In this document: positions 17,220 through 25,680 of the stretch, piece by piece
Layout of the letters: each line of letters begins with the position of its first letter
How positions within the stretch are numbered: position 1 is the stretch's first letter
Assembly (NCBI RefSeq): GCF_009905605.1
Contig: NZ_JAAAKZ010000008.1
Coordinates: 1 to 64,000, forward strand
Direction of reading: 5' to 3'
DNA length: 64,000 nucleotides
Origin: Runella sp. CRIBMP
Lineage (GTDB): Bacteria > Bacteroidota > Bacteroidia > Cytophagales > Spirosomataceae
Made by a program: the position numbers and the translations under genes
The notes under the pieces: model-generated
The model's input: the letters and a program-made list of their open reading frames with translations, nothing else
Databases searched by the model: none
What the model was told of the DNA's origin: nothing

Positions 17220-17546
17220 ATGAGCTATTTAACTATATCTCGAATGCCGAACAAAACAGCCGCTGACTCCCCTGCCGAGGAGTTGGAAAAACTGAAACAA
17301 CTGAATACCTTCCTGCAACGCAGGTCGGTTGCGCTCACGCCGCAGGAGCTGAAAGTGCTCTATTATGCCATCCAACGCCGCACCAATGCCGACATAGCGA
17401 CGGCTTTGGAGGTAAGCATCGCCACCATCAAGACCCACAAAAACAACCTTATTTCAAAATTAGGCGTAGAAGGGAAGGATGGTTTTCAAAAATTTGTGTT
17501 GGAAATGGCCCATTATCCCTTTAGGGTGGAGAAAAATTCACCCTAG
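17220..17546 (+). CDS. Stand-alone LuxR-type HTH protein (paralogue 2)
   Basis: 108 residues; the start could also be ATG 17244 (MPNKTA). The LuxR HTH occupies about residues 40-92: LTPQELKVLYYAIQRRTNAD, IATALEVSIATIKTHKNNLI and SKLGVEGKDGFQKFV. Identity to the preceding protein is strong through the HTH and the LGVEGK segment, so the two arose by duplication. The last codons and the stop (17544-17546) lie inside the first copy of the interspersed repeat, which may have replaced the original 3' end. Confidence 0.8.
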   Translation: MSYLTISRMPNKTAADSPAEELEKLKQLNTFLQRRSVALTPQELKVLYYAIQRRTNADIATALEVSIATIKTHKNNLISKLGVEGKDGFQKFVLEMAHYPFRVEKNSP

Positions 17547-17690
17547 GGTTGAGGCGCGGCAAAAATCTTTTGCGGAGATTTGCACCTGACTATTGCGCAA
17601 TAGTGAGTTCAAAAAGAAAAAGCCACCACGACTTTGGACGGCTGCGGTGACTTTTTCAGACAGTTCAAACAATTATTTAACCATTTAAAC
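17539..17690 (+). repeat. Interspersed island repeat, copy A (3'-complete)
   Basis: Shares CACCCTAGGGTTGAGGCGCG and the following ~60 bases with copies at 22.4, 26.4 and 30.6 kb. It contains a stem GGCAAA.../AGATTTGC, the perfect 16-bp palindrome ACTATTGCGCAATAGT (17589-17604), and a terminator-like hairpin (17617-17656). Similarity with copy D continues to TTAACCATTTAAAC at about 17690. It precedes the lipoprotein gene at 17703. Confidence 0.8.
17617..17656 (+). terminator. Terminator-like hairpin in repeat copy A
   Basis: AAAAAGCCACC pairs with GGTGACTTTTT (one C-A mismatch) around a loop that can pair further. An A-run before and a T-run after make it a bidirectional intrinsic terminator candidate after the HTH gene. 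Confidence 0.6.
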
Positions 17691-17702
17691 TCGTACAAAT
17701 TT

Positions 17703-18695
17703 ATGAAAAAGTTTTATTGGGCTTCAATTGTAGCCTTATTTATAGGACTAATGTCCTGTAAAAATGAAGAAAATCTAATGATGGAACAGACATCTACTAA
17801 TTCGAAAGACGTTATTATGGTAGATGGACGGCTTAAATTTAAAAATCATCGGGTGTTTCACCGAATGATTAAAGATTTACAAGAAAATGGCATTGAGAAA
17901 TTGGCTTCTGAGTTTCCCGATTTTAAATCTATGGCACAGGCTTTCAAAGAACTTTCTGATAAAGACCTCATAGGAAATTCAAATTCGGCTCTACTAAAAA
18001 CCTATCAATATGTTTATAAAACTACTTTTGATAATAATGGGGAAAAATCAATTGAGAGAGCTGTTACGGGTCCTTTATTATCGTCAATCCTTAATCATGA
18101 AGGGTTAATTCAGATAGGGGACAATCTGCTTAGAATGAATGATGAAAAGGTATTATCGACAGATATAAGATATATCAGCGAACTTGAAATTCCAAAATCC
18201 AAGTTTGTTGAGGAACATAAAGTAGTTAATGTTCCATTGCAAATTTCCAGTCCTAATGCAAGATTGAAATGGGATGAAGAGGATGTCCTTACAGAATACG
18301 ACCCTATTGGTGGAGGGTCTAAAAGGAGATTTAAAAGGCTGTATTTTGCACGCAACTATTTTAATGGGATTGACATTTCCGGTAATGGGTATGACTACAT
18401 GCTTGAAGCGGGTATTTCAATGAGTCATCAACGAAAAAATTGGTGGGGATGGGGTGCTGTGGATACTGATGGATGGGAAATAGGCTCGGGCTTTTTTAGT
18501 TTTTCAGGAGCTGTATCCGGTTATTTGGGTATTACAGCAAGTACATACAGTGGAAGTACCAGTGCGAGGGGTGTTTTGTATGTACAGCCAAATGCTGGGG
18601 GAAATGTGTATTCCCATGTAAAAGTTAACTACATACAAGCCAATAAAAATGGAGGGGGTAGTTACAATAGTGGAGTTTTGGAGTTTTTCAATTAA
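17703..18695 (+). CDS. Island lipoprotein of unknown function
   Basis: 330 residues from ATG 17703; the frame is open earlier but the signal peptide MKKFYWASIVALFIGLMSCK sets the start. The lipobox is LMSC, so it is an exported lipoprotein. The N-terminal half (VDGRLKFKNHRVFHRMIKDL, later SSILNHEGLIQIGDNLLRMN) resembles a recurrent Bacteroidota lipoprotein pattern (DUF4848-like). The C-terminal ~110 residues are Gly/Ser/Tyr-rich and beta-prone (GWGAVDTDGWEIGSGFFSFS). Base composition is clearly more AT-rich than in the housekeeping genes, suggesting acquisition. Strong terminator downstream. Confidence 0.65.
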   Translation: MKKFYWASIVALFIGLMSCKNEENLMMEQTSTNSKDVIMVDGRLKFKNHRVFHRMIKDLQENGIEKLASEFPDFKSMAQAFKELSDKDLIGNSNSALLKTYQYVYKTTFDNNGEKSIERAVTGPLLSSILNHEGLIQIGDNLLRMNDEKVLSTDIRYISELEIPKSKFVEEHKVVNVPLQISSPNARLKWDEEDVLTEYDPIGGGSKRRFKRLYFARNYFNGIDISGNGYDYMLEAGISMSHQRKNWWGWGAVDTDGWEIGSGFFSFSGAVSGYLGITASTYSGSTSARGVLYVQPNAGGNVYSHVKVNYIQANKNGGGSYNSGVLEFFN

Positions 18696-18696
18696 T

Positions 18697-18736
18697 AAAA
18701 GCAAAGAAGGGGTTTCGTCTTCCCTTCTTTGCTTTT
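18697..18736 (+). terminator. Strong intrinsic terminator
   Basis: AAAAGCAAAGAAGGG (18697-18711) and CCCTTCTTTGCTTTT (18722-18736) form a perfect 15-bp stem with a 10-nt loop. It separates the lipoprotein from the TonB receptor that starts 17 bases later. Confidence 0.92.
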
Positions 18737-18752
18737 ACTTAAACAACGCAGA

Positions 18753-21074
18753 ATGAAACATATAACCTGGACATTATTGCTTGTATTTTTCTGGAGCCAT
18801 TCCTTTGCACAACGAATATTTGTAAAAGGGAAAGTTATAGAAAAAGAAAGTGGAGAAGCGGTAGTAGGGGCAATTGTCTACTTAGAGAATAAATCACAAG
18901 GGACAACAACTGATCAATATGGTAATTTTGTGTTATCGGGTTTAGCTGGGAGTTTTGATATTATATGCAGCTATCCGGGGTATGATAGATTTTCATTGTC
19001 CACAATTCTTAAAAGAGATACTTCATTAATAATTGATTTGGTCTCTACTACACTTGAGGAAATAGTCATTAAAGAAACAATGCAAAATCGGCAGGCAGGG
19101 TTTTTGAATATTCCTGTTTCAAAACTTAAAAAGTTACCTATGTTGTTAGGGGAGGCGGATATTTTGAAAGCTCTGGCAATGACGCCCGGTGTTATGACGG
19201 GGCAGGAAGGAACATCAGGTCTATATGTGCGAGGAAGTAGCCCTGATCAAAATTTGGTATTATTGGATGAAGCCCCTATGTATAATACTTCTCATGGTTT
19301 TGGTTTTTTGTCGGTTTTTAATCCCGATGTTGTAAAAAATGTTGATTTGTACAAGGGGAGTTTTCCTGCTCGTTTTGGAGGACGGACCGCATCAGTAATT
19401 GACCTAACAATGAAAGAAGGCAGTAATCAGAAGAAAAAGAAAGAGCTGAGTCTAGGCGCTATTAATTCTCGATTCTTGTCAGAAGGCCCCATTATAAAAA
19501 ATAGGTCTTCTTATTTGATTGCAGGAAGACTCATGCATACGGCTTTATTACAGTTGCCTAAACACATCAAGTTGGTTACAGGGAAGTCTGTGCAAGATTT
19601 TGTAAGTTTTTGGTTGTATGATTTAAATGCCAAAGCCAATTATATCTTTAATGATAAGAGCCAGTTGTTTTTCAGTATTTATTCTAACTATGATTTCTTT
19701 AAAAATGCCAGTCAACGTAATGATGTTAGAAATTCGAGTTTCTTAAAATGGGGGAGCATGACGTCTTCATTGCGATATAATCGTACACTTTTACCAACAC
19801 TTTCTTGGCGGATAATAGGAACTTATAGCCGATTTAATTACCAAATGCAGACTTATGAAGAACGTAAAACGAAAGACGAAACGATTACCAATCAGTTTTC
19901 ATTAGATAACTCTATCAGAGATTGGGGGATTAAAACTGTTATTGAATACACCCCTTCCAATGATTATACAGTTCAATTGGGAGTAGACCATATTTTCCAT
20001 CGTTATTTCCCTGGTCAGATAAGAGCAACTTTAGATAACAAACCTTCGGCTATTTCGGCCAACAATAACTCTCCGATTTATACCCAAGAATCCGCCTTTT
20101 ATACCGAAAATAATTGGAAAATAGGAAACACTCACCTTAGTACAGGATTGAGATATTCAATATTAAACGTTGACAATCATATTTATTCAAATTGGGAGCC
20201 TCGTATTGCCTATACTTGGTCCATTTCTCAGGCACACAGCATAAAAATGGGGTACTCTCGTATGCAACAGTATATGCATCAGCTTACTTCAAATGGGGTA
20301 GGATTGCCCAACGACATTTGGGTTCCTGCTACCTTACGCGTGCCTCCGATACGATCTAATCAAGCAGATATAGGTTGGTATTATGTGTTGGATACTAAGA
20401 ATATCTGGCAATTGTCAATCGAAAGCTATTATAAAAAAATGAACGATTTGTTGGATTATCAGTACGGGTCGGATATTATTGTTGATTATCAAAAAAATTG
20501 GCAGGACATCGTAATTAGTGGAGTACAGGGCAAATCATTTGGCATAGAATTAATGCTTCAAAAAAAGCAAGGAAAGTGGAATGGATGGATAAGTTATACT
20601 TATGCTAAAAGTGAACGCCAAACGCCTCAAATAAATAATGGATTGTGGTATGCATCAAGATATGACCGTCGGCACAATATTGCTTTAATCGGTAATTATC
20701 AGCTTACTTCAAAGTGGTCTTTTGTGGCGAACTGGGTCTTCCAAACAGGGTATCCAGTTACATTGCCTTCGGCGGCATATATTGATTACTTAGGCAATTT
20801 ATCCCCTTACTATGAGGGGCGTAATCACTCCCGAATGCCGAATTTTCACCGACTTGATTTAGGTGCTATTTATCGTTCTAAAAATAATAAAGGGAGAGAG
20901 TTTGGATGGAATTTTGGGTTTTATAATGCTTACAATAGGAGTAACCCATACTATCTGGAAGTAATAAGAAATTATCAAAAAGTGGATGAAATGCTTGAAA
21001 TAACGCGCCTCAGTGTGGTAAAAAAAGCGTTATTCCCAATACTGCCTTATTTTTCATACCAAATTTACTTTTAA
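18753..21074 (+). CDS. TonB-dependent outer-membrane receptor (island pair 1)
   Basis: 773 residues from ATG 18753 (signal peptide MKHITWTLLLVFFWSHSFAQ). A CarboxypepD_reg-like domain follows (GKVIEKESGEAVVGAIVYLE, TTTDQYGNFVLSG). The plug domain has GLYVRGSSPDQNLVLLDEAP and LYKGSFPARFGGRTASVIDL. A ~550-residue beta-barrel ends in aromatic YFSYQIYF, as outer-membrane barrels do. These receptors import ligands across the outer membrane with TonB energy. The partner DUF4249 lipoprotein starts 3 bp downstream, suggesting a SusC/SusD-like transport pair. The ligand is unknown. AT-rich like the lipoprotein before it and unlike pair 2. Confidence 0.92.
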   Translation: MKHITWTLLLVFFWSHSFAQRIFVKGKVIEKESGEAVVGAIVYLENKSQGTTTDQYGNFVLSGLAGSFDIICSYPGYDRFSLSTILKRDTSLIIDLVSTTLEEIVIKETMQNRQAGFLNIPVSKLKKLPMLLGEADILKALAMTPGVMTGQEGTSGLYVRGSSPDQNLVLLDEAPMYNTSHGFGFLSVFNPDVVKNVDLYKGSFPARFGGRTASVIDLTMKEGSNQKKKKELSLGAINSRFLSEGPIIKNRSSYLIAGRLMHTALLQLPKHIKLVTGKSVQDFVSFWLYDLNAKANYIFNDKSQLFFSIYSNYDFFKNASQRNDVRNSSFLKWGSMTSSLRYNRTLLPTLSWRIIGTYSRFNYQMQTYEERKTKDETITNQFSLDNSIRDWGIKTVIEYTPSNDYTVQLGVDHIFHRYFPGQIRATLDNKPSAISANNNSPIYTQESAFYTENNWKIGNTHLSTGLRYSILNVDNHIYSNWEPRIAYTWSISQAHSIKMGYSRMQQYMHQLTSNGVGLPNDIWVPATLRVPPIRSNQADIGWYYVLDTKNIWQLSIESYYKKMNDLLDYQYGSDIIVDYQKNWQDIVISGVQGKSFGIELMLQKKQGKWNGWISYTYAKSERQTPQINNGLWYASRYDRRHNIALIGNYQLTSKWSFVANWVFQTGYPVTLPSAAYIDYLGNLSPYYEGRNHSRMPNFHRLDLGAIYRSKNNKGREFGWNFGFYNAYNRSNPYYLEVIRNYQKVDEMLEITRLSVVKKALFPILPYFSYQIYF

Positions 21075-21077
21075 GTC

Positions 21078-22013
21078 ATGCGTGCACATTGGCTACATAT
21101 TTGTTTGGCGATTATCCTGTCATTGGGCGCTTGCCAAGATCGGAGCTTATTTGTTTTACCACCTCCGTCGGCAAAAATTGTGCTAAATAGTACATTAATA
21201 GCCAATCAATTCCCTTTAGTTTATGTAGGAAAAACTTGGGCGGTTACGGATAAAAAACCCGATAAAACGTTTTATGATAATGCACTTGTAACTCTTTGGG
21301 AAGATGGGGTTAGGGTTGGTACATTAATGCTCAAAAACGGAATGTATGAATTACCAAGTTATATTCTAAAACCGGAAAAGACTTATGTCCTTGAGGCGGA
21401 AGTGCCTAACATTGGTAAAGCTTTGAGTGCTCCTACTACAATTCCACCAGATATTATTTTAGATAAGCCTATCACAAATTTTAGGTTTCAATGGACAAAG
21501 CGCGAAATAACGTTAAATCAACCCGCCCTCATTCAGTTAGTGATTCATAATAATGCTCCCCCAAATAGTTACTACGTGACATCTGGAGTCGCATTTAGTA
21601 AAGGAAAAAAAATAACTTTTGCACCGATTGCTACCGAAAATATAGAGATTAGCAGTTCAAATCTGGATTTTGGTTCAAATAAATGTTATGCTTTCTTTCC
21701 GGAATTGTCAGGCATACAAGGAAAACGTTCTATTGGCTATAATAGTCAATGCTTCACTTCTTCTGAAAAAGAAATAGGTTTAGTGGTAGATCAAGCGGGG
21801 CGGATTGAAACTACAAATGCCATTGCGGATGAAATTAGAGTTTATGTTGCAGTCTATTCTGCCGAGTATTTAGCATTTTCAAAAGCGGCACAGGCAATTG
21901 AAGGAGCTGATAATGCATTCATCGAGACTAAGCCTACCTATTCTAATGTGAAAGGAGGAATCGGTTTTGTTACTGCAATAAATAGGATTGAAAAATCAAT
22001 CAAAATACCATAA
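21078..22013 (+). CDS. DUF4249 lipoprotein (island pair 1)
   Basis: 311 residues, lipoprotein signal (HICLAIILSLGACQ). Typical DUF4249 features: an N-terminal beta domain with ALVTLWEDGVRVGTLMLKNG and LKPEKTYVLEAEVPNIGKAL followed by APTTIPPD, and a C-terminal FIETKPTYSNVKGGIGFVTA motif. DUF4249 proteins are found next to TonB receptors throughout Bacteroidota and probably act as surface-exposed partners. It is separated from its receptor by 3 bp, so co-translated. The MITE-like element follows 38 bp after its stop. Confidence 0.88.
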   Translation: MRAHWLHICLAIILSLGACQDRSLFVLPPPSAKIVLNSTLIANQFPLVYVGKTWAVTDKKPDKTFYDNALVTLWEDGVRVGTLMLKNGMYELPSYILKPEKTYVLEAEVPNIGKALSAPTTIPPDIILDKPITNFRFQWTKREITLNQPALIQLVIHNNAPPNSYYVTSGVAFSKGKKITFAPIATENIEISSSNLDFGSNKCYAFFPELSGIQGKRSIGYNSQCFTSSEKEIGLVVDQAGRIETTNAIADEIRVYVAVYSAEYLAFSKAAQAIEGADNAFIETKPTYSNVKGGIGFVTAINRIEKSIKIP

Positions 22014-22042
22014 AGAAAATTGAATAATAAACAGATTTTTTG

Positions 22043-22211
22043 TTAATAATGCAGGTTGAACGCATTATCAAAATTTTTAATATGTTTTTACTTTTTTGCA
22101 AAATTATAGTTGGTCATAGTTTCGTAACTCATTGATAAAGATTCAAAAATGATACAATTTGTCCAGCCTAACCAAAGAAAATTTGTTGATGCGTTCAACC
22201 TGTTAATAATG
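22043..22211. mobile_element. MITE-like element with 9-bp target-site duplication
   Basis: The element is 22052-22202 (151 bp). Its ends are exact inverted repeats, CAGGTTGAACGCAT (22052-22065) and ATGCGTTCAACCTG (22189-22202), with weaker pairing continuing into AT-rich sequence for about 10 more bases. It is flanked by identical 9-bp direct repeats TTAATAATG (22043-22051 and 22203-22211). There is no coding capacity. Nine-base duplications are made by several IS families; the parent transposase is not in this window. Confidence 0.88.
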
Positions 22212-22276
22212 TTTCAAGGCCAAATATACCGTTTCAAAGATTCAGGCTCAGCAGCTTAAACAATATATCAGAGCAC

Positions 22277-22340
22277 TTACCCTTCAGAGAACACCTCGGC
22301 TCCACCAACGATCTCCGGGATTCCTTGATGATGGCGGCTT
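22277..22340 (-). pseudogene. Relic of a diverged atpG 3' end
   Basis: These 64 bases align to the last 65 bases of the intact atpG (31620-31684) in the same orientation with about 11 mismatches and one deleted T. Read on the minus strand the relic gives AAIIKE, a frameshift, then PEIVGGAEVFSEG and a stop, against AAITKEILEIVGGAEALSQG in the real protein. The ~80% identity suggests a homologue from a related lineage and not a fresh copy of the local gene. Confidence 0.8.
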
Positions 22341-22349
22341 TACATCGAA

Positions 22350-22446
22350 CATTCTCAAAAATTTCCATTAACACCGACCCAATCTCCACCCTAGGGTTGA
22401 GGCGCGGCAAAAATCTTTTGCGGAGATTTGCCCCTGACTATTGCGC
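22350..22446 (+). repeat. Interspersed island repeat, copy B (3'-truncated)
   Basis: From ACATTCTCAAAAATTTCCAT through CCACCCTAGGGTTGAGGCG to CTGACTATTGCGC. It matches copies C and D from the left edge and copy A in the CCCTAGGGTTG variant. It stops at the middle of the 16-bp palindrome, 37 bp before the second TonB receptor. Confidence 0.85.
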
Positions 22447-22482
22447 GTTCCATAACAGTATCATTAACTATTTTTTGAGTCT

Positions 22483-24855
22483 ATGCGTTTTTGGAAATGG
22501 ATGGTGGGTGTTTTGGTGGGAGTGGGCTTACTCAATGAAGCCTATTCTCAAAAGATAGTGGTCAAAGGAGTCGTTATGGAGGCAGGGACGAATGAGCCCC
22601 TGACCTCCGTAACGATTGTCGACAGTACCCGTAAGCTCTTTACGACCACCAATCGGTACGGGTACTTTAATGTTATTCCGAACAAACTGCCCGTTGCCCT
22701 CCAAATTTCATTGGTTGGCTACGAGGCCCAACAGGTATACATCACCAAAGATACCGTCTTAAGGCTCTATTTGAAGCCTCAAACGTTGCAGGAAGTGGAG
22801 GTTAGGGCGAGTTATCAACCCACCCTTCAGCCCAATCTTGTGACCCTTACGCCTACCCTACTCAACAATCTGCCGAGTGTGGGAGGGGAGAAAGACCTGC
22901 TGAAAGCCATCAGTATTTTTTCTGGGGTGGCCGCCGGCAGCGAACTTTCATCGGGCATCAACGTACGGGGAGGAGCCAACGATCAAAATCTGTATTATCT
23001 GGATGGAGCACCCATCTACAGTGTCGGGCATTTGTTTAATTTCCTGTCGCTTTTCAATCCTGATGCGGTGCAGCGGGTGCATTTTTATAAAGGAGATTTT
23101 CCGGTAGAATACGGCGGGCGACTTTCTTCGGTGACGGATGTGTCTTTTCGGGAAGGCAATAAAAATCGGTGGGAAGGCAAGGCGGAAGTGGGCGTTATTT
23201 CGGCCAAGTTCTCGTTGGAGGGGCCCATCAAAACCAATAAAACTTCTTTATTGCTGACCGGCCGCAGTGCGTATCTGAATCTCTTTAATTTGGGGAAGAA
23301 AAAAGCCATTCAGAACCATGAGCAGGGGAATTTTTTAGGGTATAATTTTTATGACCTTAATGTAAAGCTCAATCATTCCTTCAATCAGAATCATAAGCTG
23401 TTTTTGAGTTATTATCGGGGAGTGGATCATTACGAGGTACTTCAAAATTCCCCCTTTGGAACCAACTTCGATCAAAACCTTCGGCGATTAACCAACCAAT
23501 TGCTTTCGGTACGTTCGTACCACGTGCTGAGTTCACGCCTTTTTCTTCAAACAGGGCTGCATTTTACACAATACGCGTTTCGGTACAATGAAGGATCGAC
23601 AGAGTTCAGGGTAGCTACCGTCCAGCCCAAACCGTGGATGAAACCGGAAAGAACATTTACGAAGATCAATGAGATCTATACCATCAGCAACGGCAAAATA
23701 CAGGATGTATCCGCCAATTTTCTGGCTGATTGGACCATCGCTTCGGGCGTCAAAGCAAAACTGGGGGCCGATCTCATTCACCATGCCTATGAGCCCGTTT
23801 CGTACCGTCGGAAAGAAGAAAATCAGGATTCCGTGTCGCTTAACGAAGCCTCCGCTTCGGCTTTGGAAGGTGGGGTGTTTGGCAGTTTGTTGGTAAACCT
23901 ATCCTCCAAAATGCAATGGAATGTCGGGGCAAGGTACTCGTATTTTCAAACAAAACAAGTGAATTACAACGGGCTTGAACCCAGAACATCGCTTACGTAC
24001 CGGACAGACAATGCAAGCATTCAGCTTAGCGCCACCCGGATGATTCAGTACAACCATGCACTGGTAAAAAGCGGAGGATTGACGGATAAAATTACGTGGG
24101 TGCCTTCAACACCGGGCATTTTGCCGCAAACCTCGTGGCAGTACGCCGTTGGTTGGTCGCAGTCGCGCCCGGGGCAAACGTTTAAGTACAGCATCGGCGC
24201 TTATTATAAACAAATGCAGAATCTGAGCATGTACCGCTATTACTATGGCGATCCTTACCTGTATTATCGTTGGGAGGCAAATACCCTCTCGGGGGGCAAA
24301 GGACGGGCCTACGGATTGGAATTGACCGCTGAAAAAAGCTTTCGACGTTGGTCCGGGGGAGTCAATTATACCTTATCGCGGAACCAACGACACTATGACG
24401 AACTGAACAAAAGCAAATGGTTTAATGATCTCTACGACCGCCGTCATATCCTCAACCTCAATGGTGTCTATAAAATGAGTAAGACCCTCCAACTTTCCTT
24501 TTTGTGGGTGTATTACAGCGGCCAACGCTATGATCTGCCGGCCGGCCGGATCGCCGCCAACCCGCTGGTTCCTGAATACATTGCGTATGACAAAAAAAAC
24601 AACGGGAAATACCCCGATTATCACCGATTGGATGTTGGGTTAACAAAAAAATATTTTTTAACCAAAGGGCGTTATTGGGAAATAAACCTCAACGTGTATA
24701 ACCTCTACAGTCGAAGAAATACGTATCGGCTGTATCCGGCGGTGGAAGTCATTACCGATGAGCAGCGCCAACCGCTTGAACGTCGAAACGTTATAAGATC
24801 GGCCTCCGTCTTTCCGATATTACCGTCCATAAGTATTGCTTATAAATTCAGATGA
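22483..24855 (+). CDS. TonB-dependent outer-membrane receptor (island pair 2)
   Basis: 790 residues. Signal peptide (MRFWKWMVGVLVGVGLLNEA, cleaved before QKIVVKG). CarboxypepD_reg-like domain (GVVMEAGTNEPLTSVTIVDS, LVGYEAQQVYI). Plug with GINVRGGANDQNLYYLDGAP and FYKGDFPVEYGGRLSSVTDV. Barrel to the C-terminal FPILPSISIAYKFR with terminal aromatic residue. Paralogous to pairs 1 and 3 but with higher GC content than pair 1, so the island is a mosaic. It overlaps the downstream DUF4249 gene by 4 bp. The repeat copy B in its leader might influence transcription. Confidence 0.93.
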   Translation: MRFWKWMVGVLVGVGLLNEAYSQKIVVKGVVMEAGTNEPLTSVTIVDSTRKLFTTTNRYGYFNVIPNKLPVALQISLVGYEAQQVYITKDTVLRLYLKPQTLQEVEVRASYQPTLQPNLVTLTPTLLNNLPSVGGEKDLLKAISIFSGVAAGSELSSGINVRGGANDQNLYYLDGAPIYSVGHLFNFLSLFNPDAVQRVHFYKGDFPVEYGGRLSSVTDVSFREGNKNRWEGKAEVGVISAKFSLEGPIKTNKTSLLLTGRSAYLNLFNLGKKKAIQNHEQGNFLGYNFYDLNVKLNHSFNQNHKLFLSYYRGVDHYEVLQNSPFGTNFDQNLRRLTNQLLSVRSYHVLSSRLFLQTGLHFTQYAFRYNEGSTEFRVATVQPKPWMKPERTFTKINEIYTISNGKIQDVSANFLADWTIASGVKAKLGADLIHHAYEPVSYRRKEENQDSVSLNEASASALEGGVFGSLLVNLSSKMQWNVGARYSYFQTKQVNYNGLEPRTSLTYRTDNASIQLSATRMIQYNHALVKSGGLTDKITWVPSTPGILPQTSWQYAVGWSQSRPGQTFKYSIGAYYKQMQNLSMYRYYYGDPYLYYRWEANTLSGGKGRAYGLELTAEKSFRRWSGGVNYTLSRNQRHYDELNKSKWFNDLYDRRHILNLNGVYKMSKTLQLSFLWVYYSGQRYDLPAGRIAANPLVPEYIAYDKKNNGKYPDYHRLDVGLTKKYFLTKGRYWEINLNVYNLYSRRNTYRLYPAVEVITDEQRQPLERRNVIRSASVFPILPSISIAYKFR

Positions 24856-25676
24856 TGCGTGGTTTCCCGGTGCTTTTGCTGGCTTGCGGAATCATTTCCT
24901 GCGAAGTCATTTCAACCAAAAACGTCAAGTTGCCGTCTTCTCCTGAGAAGCTGGTCGTGAATGGCGTGGTTTCTAACGTAGGCGTGGGCGTTTACGTGAC
25001 CAAAACGCTGCCCGTGCTGCAATCCAATCCCACGTCTTCGCTCCTGAAAGCAAGCGTAAGTCTCCAAAAAAATGGAATGCCGTGGGCGGTATTACAAAAA
25101 GGGGATGATCTGTATATGTCAGACAGCAATTGGAAGTATACCGATAATCTCACGGTAGAGGTACAGCATCCTGCATTGGGAAAAGCCTTGGCTGTACCCG
25201 ATCCCCTTCCGAGTGTGGTAAAAATGAGTGAGGTCTCGGCCGTGTATACGAAAGAAAAAACAGAGGCGGCCATTACCCTGGCTTTTAGGGATGTATCGGG
25301 CGCAGATTATTATGCCTACAAAATGATCGCGGTCAAAGATGGCGTGCCGTTGACCAACGAAAGTATCTATAAAATACCGACGGATGCGTTGATGAGCGAT
25401 TTGAGTTTTGACAATCAAGCAAAGAAAATCGTCTCCCGCCTGTTTTTACTCAAAGAAGCAGGCAATAATCAAACGATTAGGGCAAATCAGGTAAAAGTGT
25501 ATCTGTATCACCTCTCCGCCGCCACCTACGACTATTATCGCTCCCTGCGTGAATATGACTCGTACAATGAGGATACGTTTGCGGAGGTATTGCCAGTTAA
25601 AAATAACATTCAAAACGGCTACGGCTTTGTGGGTGCCTGCAGCATTGATACCATTACAGTCAACATAAAACAATGA
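24852..25676 (+). CDS. DUF4249 lipoprotein (island pair 2)
   Basis: 274 residues, lipoprotein signal MMRGFPVLLLACGIISCEVI. The family pattern is clear: LVVNGVVSNVGVGVYVTKTL, SVSLQKNGMPWAVLQKGDDL, VEVQHPALGKALAVPDPLP and the C-terminal PVKNNIQNGYGFVGA. The ATG overlaps the receptor stop (ATGA), giving translational coupling, which strengthens the idea of a two-component outer-membrane uptake system. The final ~28 bases of the gene, including TITVNIKQ, are the left edge of the 0.8-kb duplication that recurs at 29.8 kb. Confidence 0.88.
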   Translation: MMRGFPVLLLACGIISCEVISTKNVKLPSSPEKLVVNGVVSNVGVGVYVTKTLPVLQSNPTSSLLKASVSLQKNGMPWAVLQKGDDLYMSDSNWKYTDNLTVEVQHPALGKALAVPDPLPSVVKMSEVSAVYTKEKTEAAITLAFRDVSGADYYAYKMIAVKDGVPLTNESIYKIPTDALMSDLSFDNQAKKIVSRLFLLKEAGNNQTIRANQVKVYLYHLSAATYDYYRSLREYDSYNEDTFAEVLPVKNNIQNGYGFVGACSIDTITVNIKQ

Positions 25677-25680
25677 TTCC

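Larger units (their letters stand above)
22014..22482. other. Composite intergenic region: MITE, atpG relic, repeat copy B
   Basis: No gene. In order it contains a 9-bp target duplication with a 151-bp MITE-like element, a 64-base relic of an atpG 3' end, and repeat copy B, before the second TonB receptor. A possible frame at 22325-22558 crosses the repeat and is not credible. Confidence 0.7.

Noticed and set aside
22325-22558. 77-residue plus-strand frame across repeat copy B
   Set aside because: It is composed of the atpG scrap, the repeat and out-of-frame receptor leader; the same repeat at other sites does not keep this frame open.
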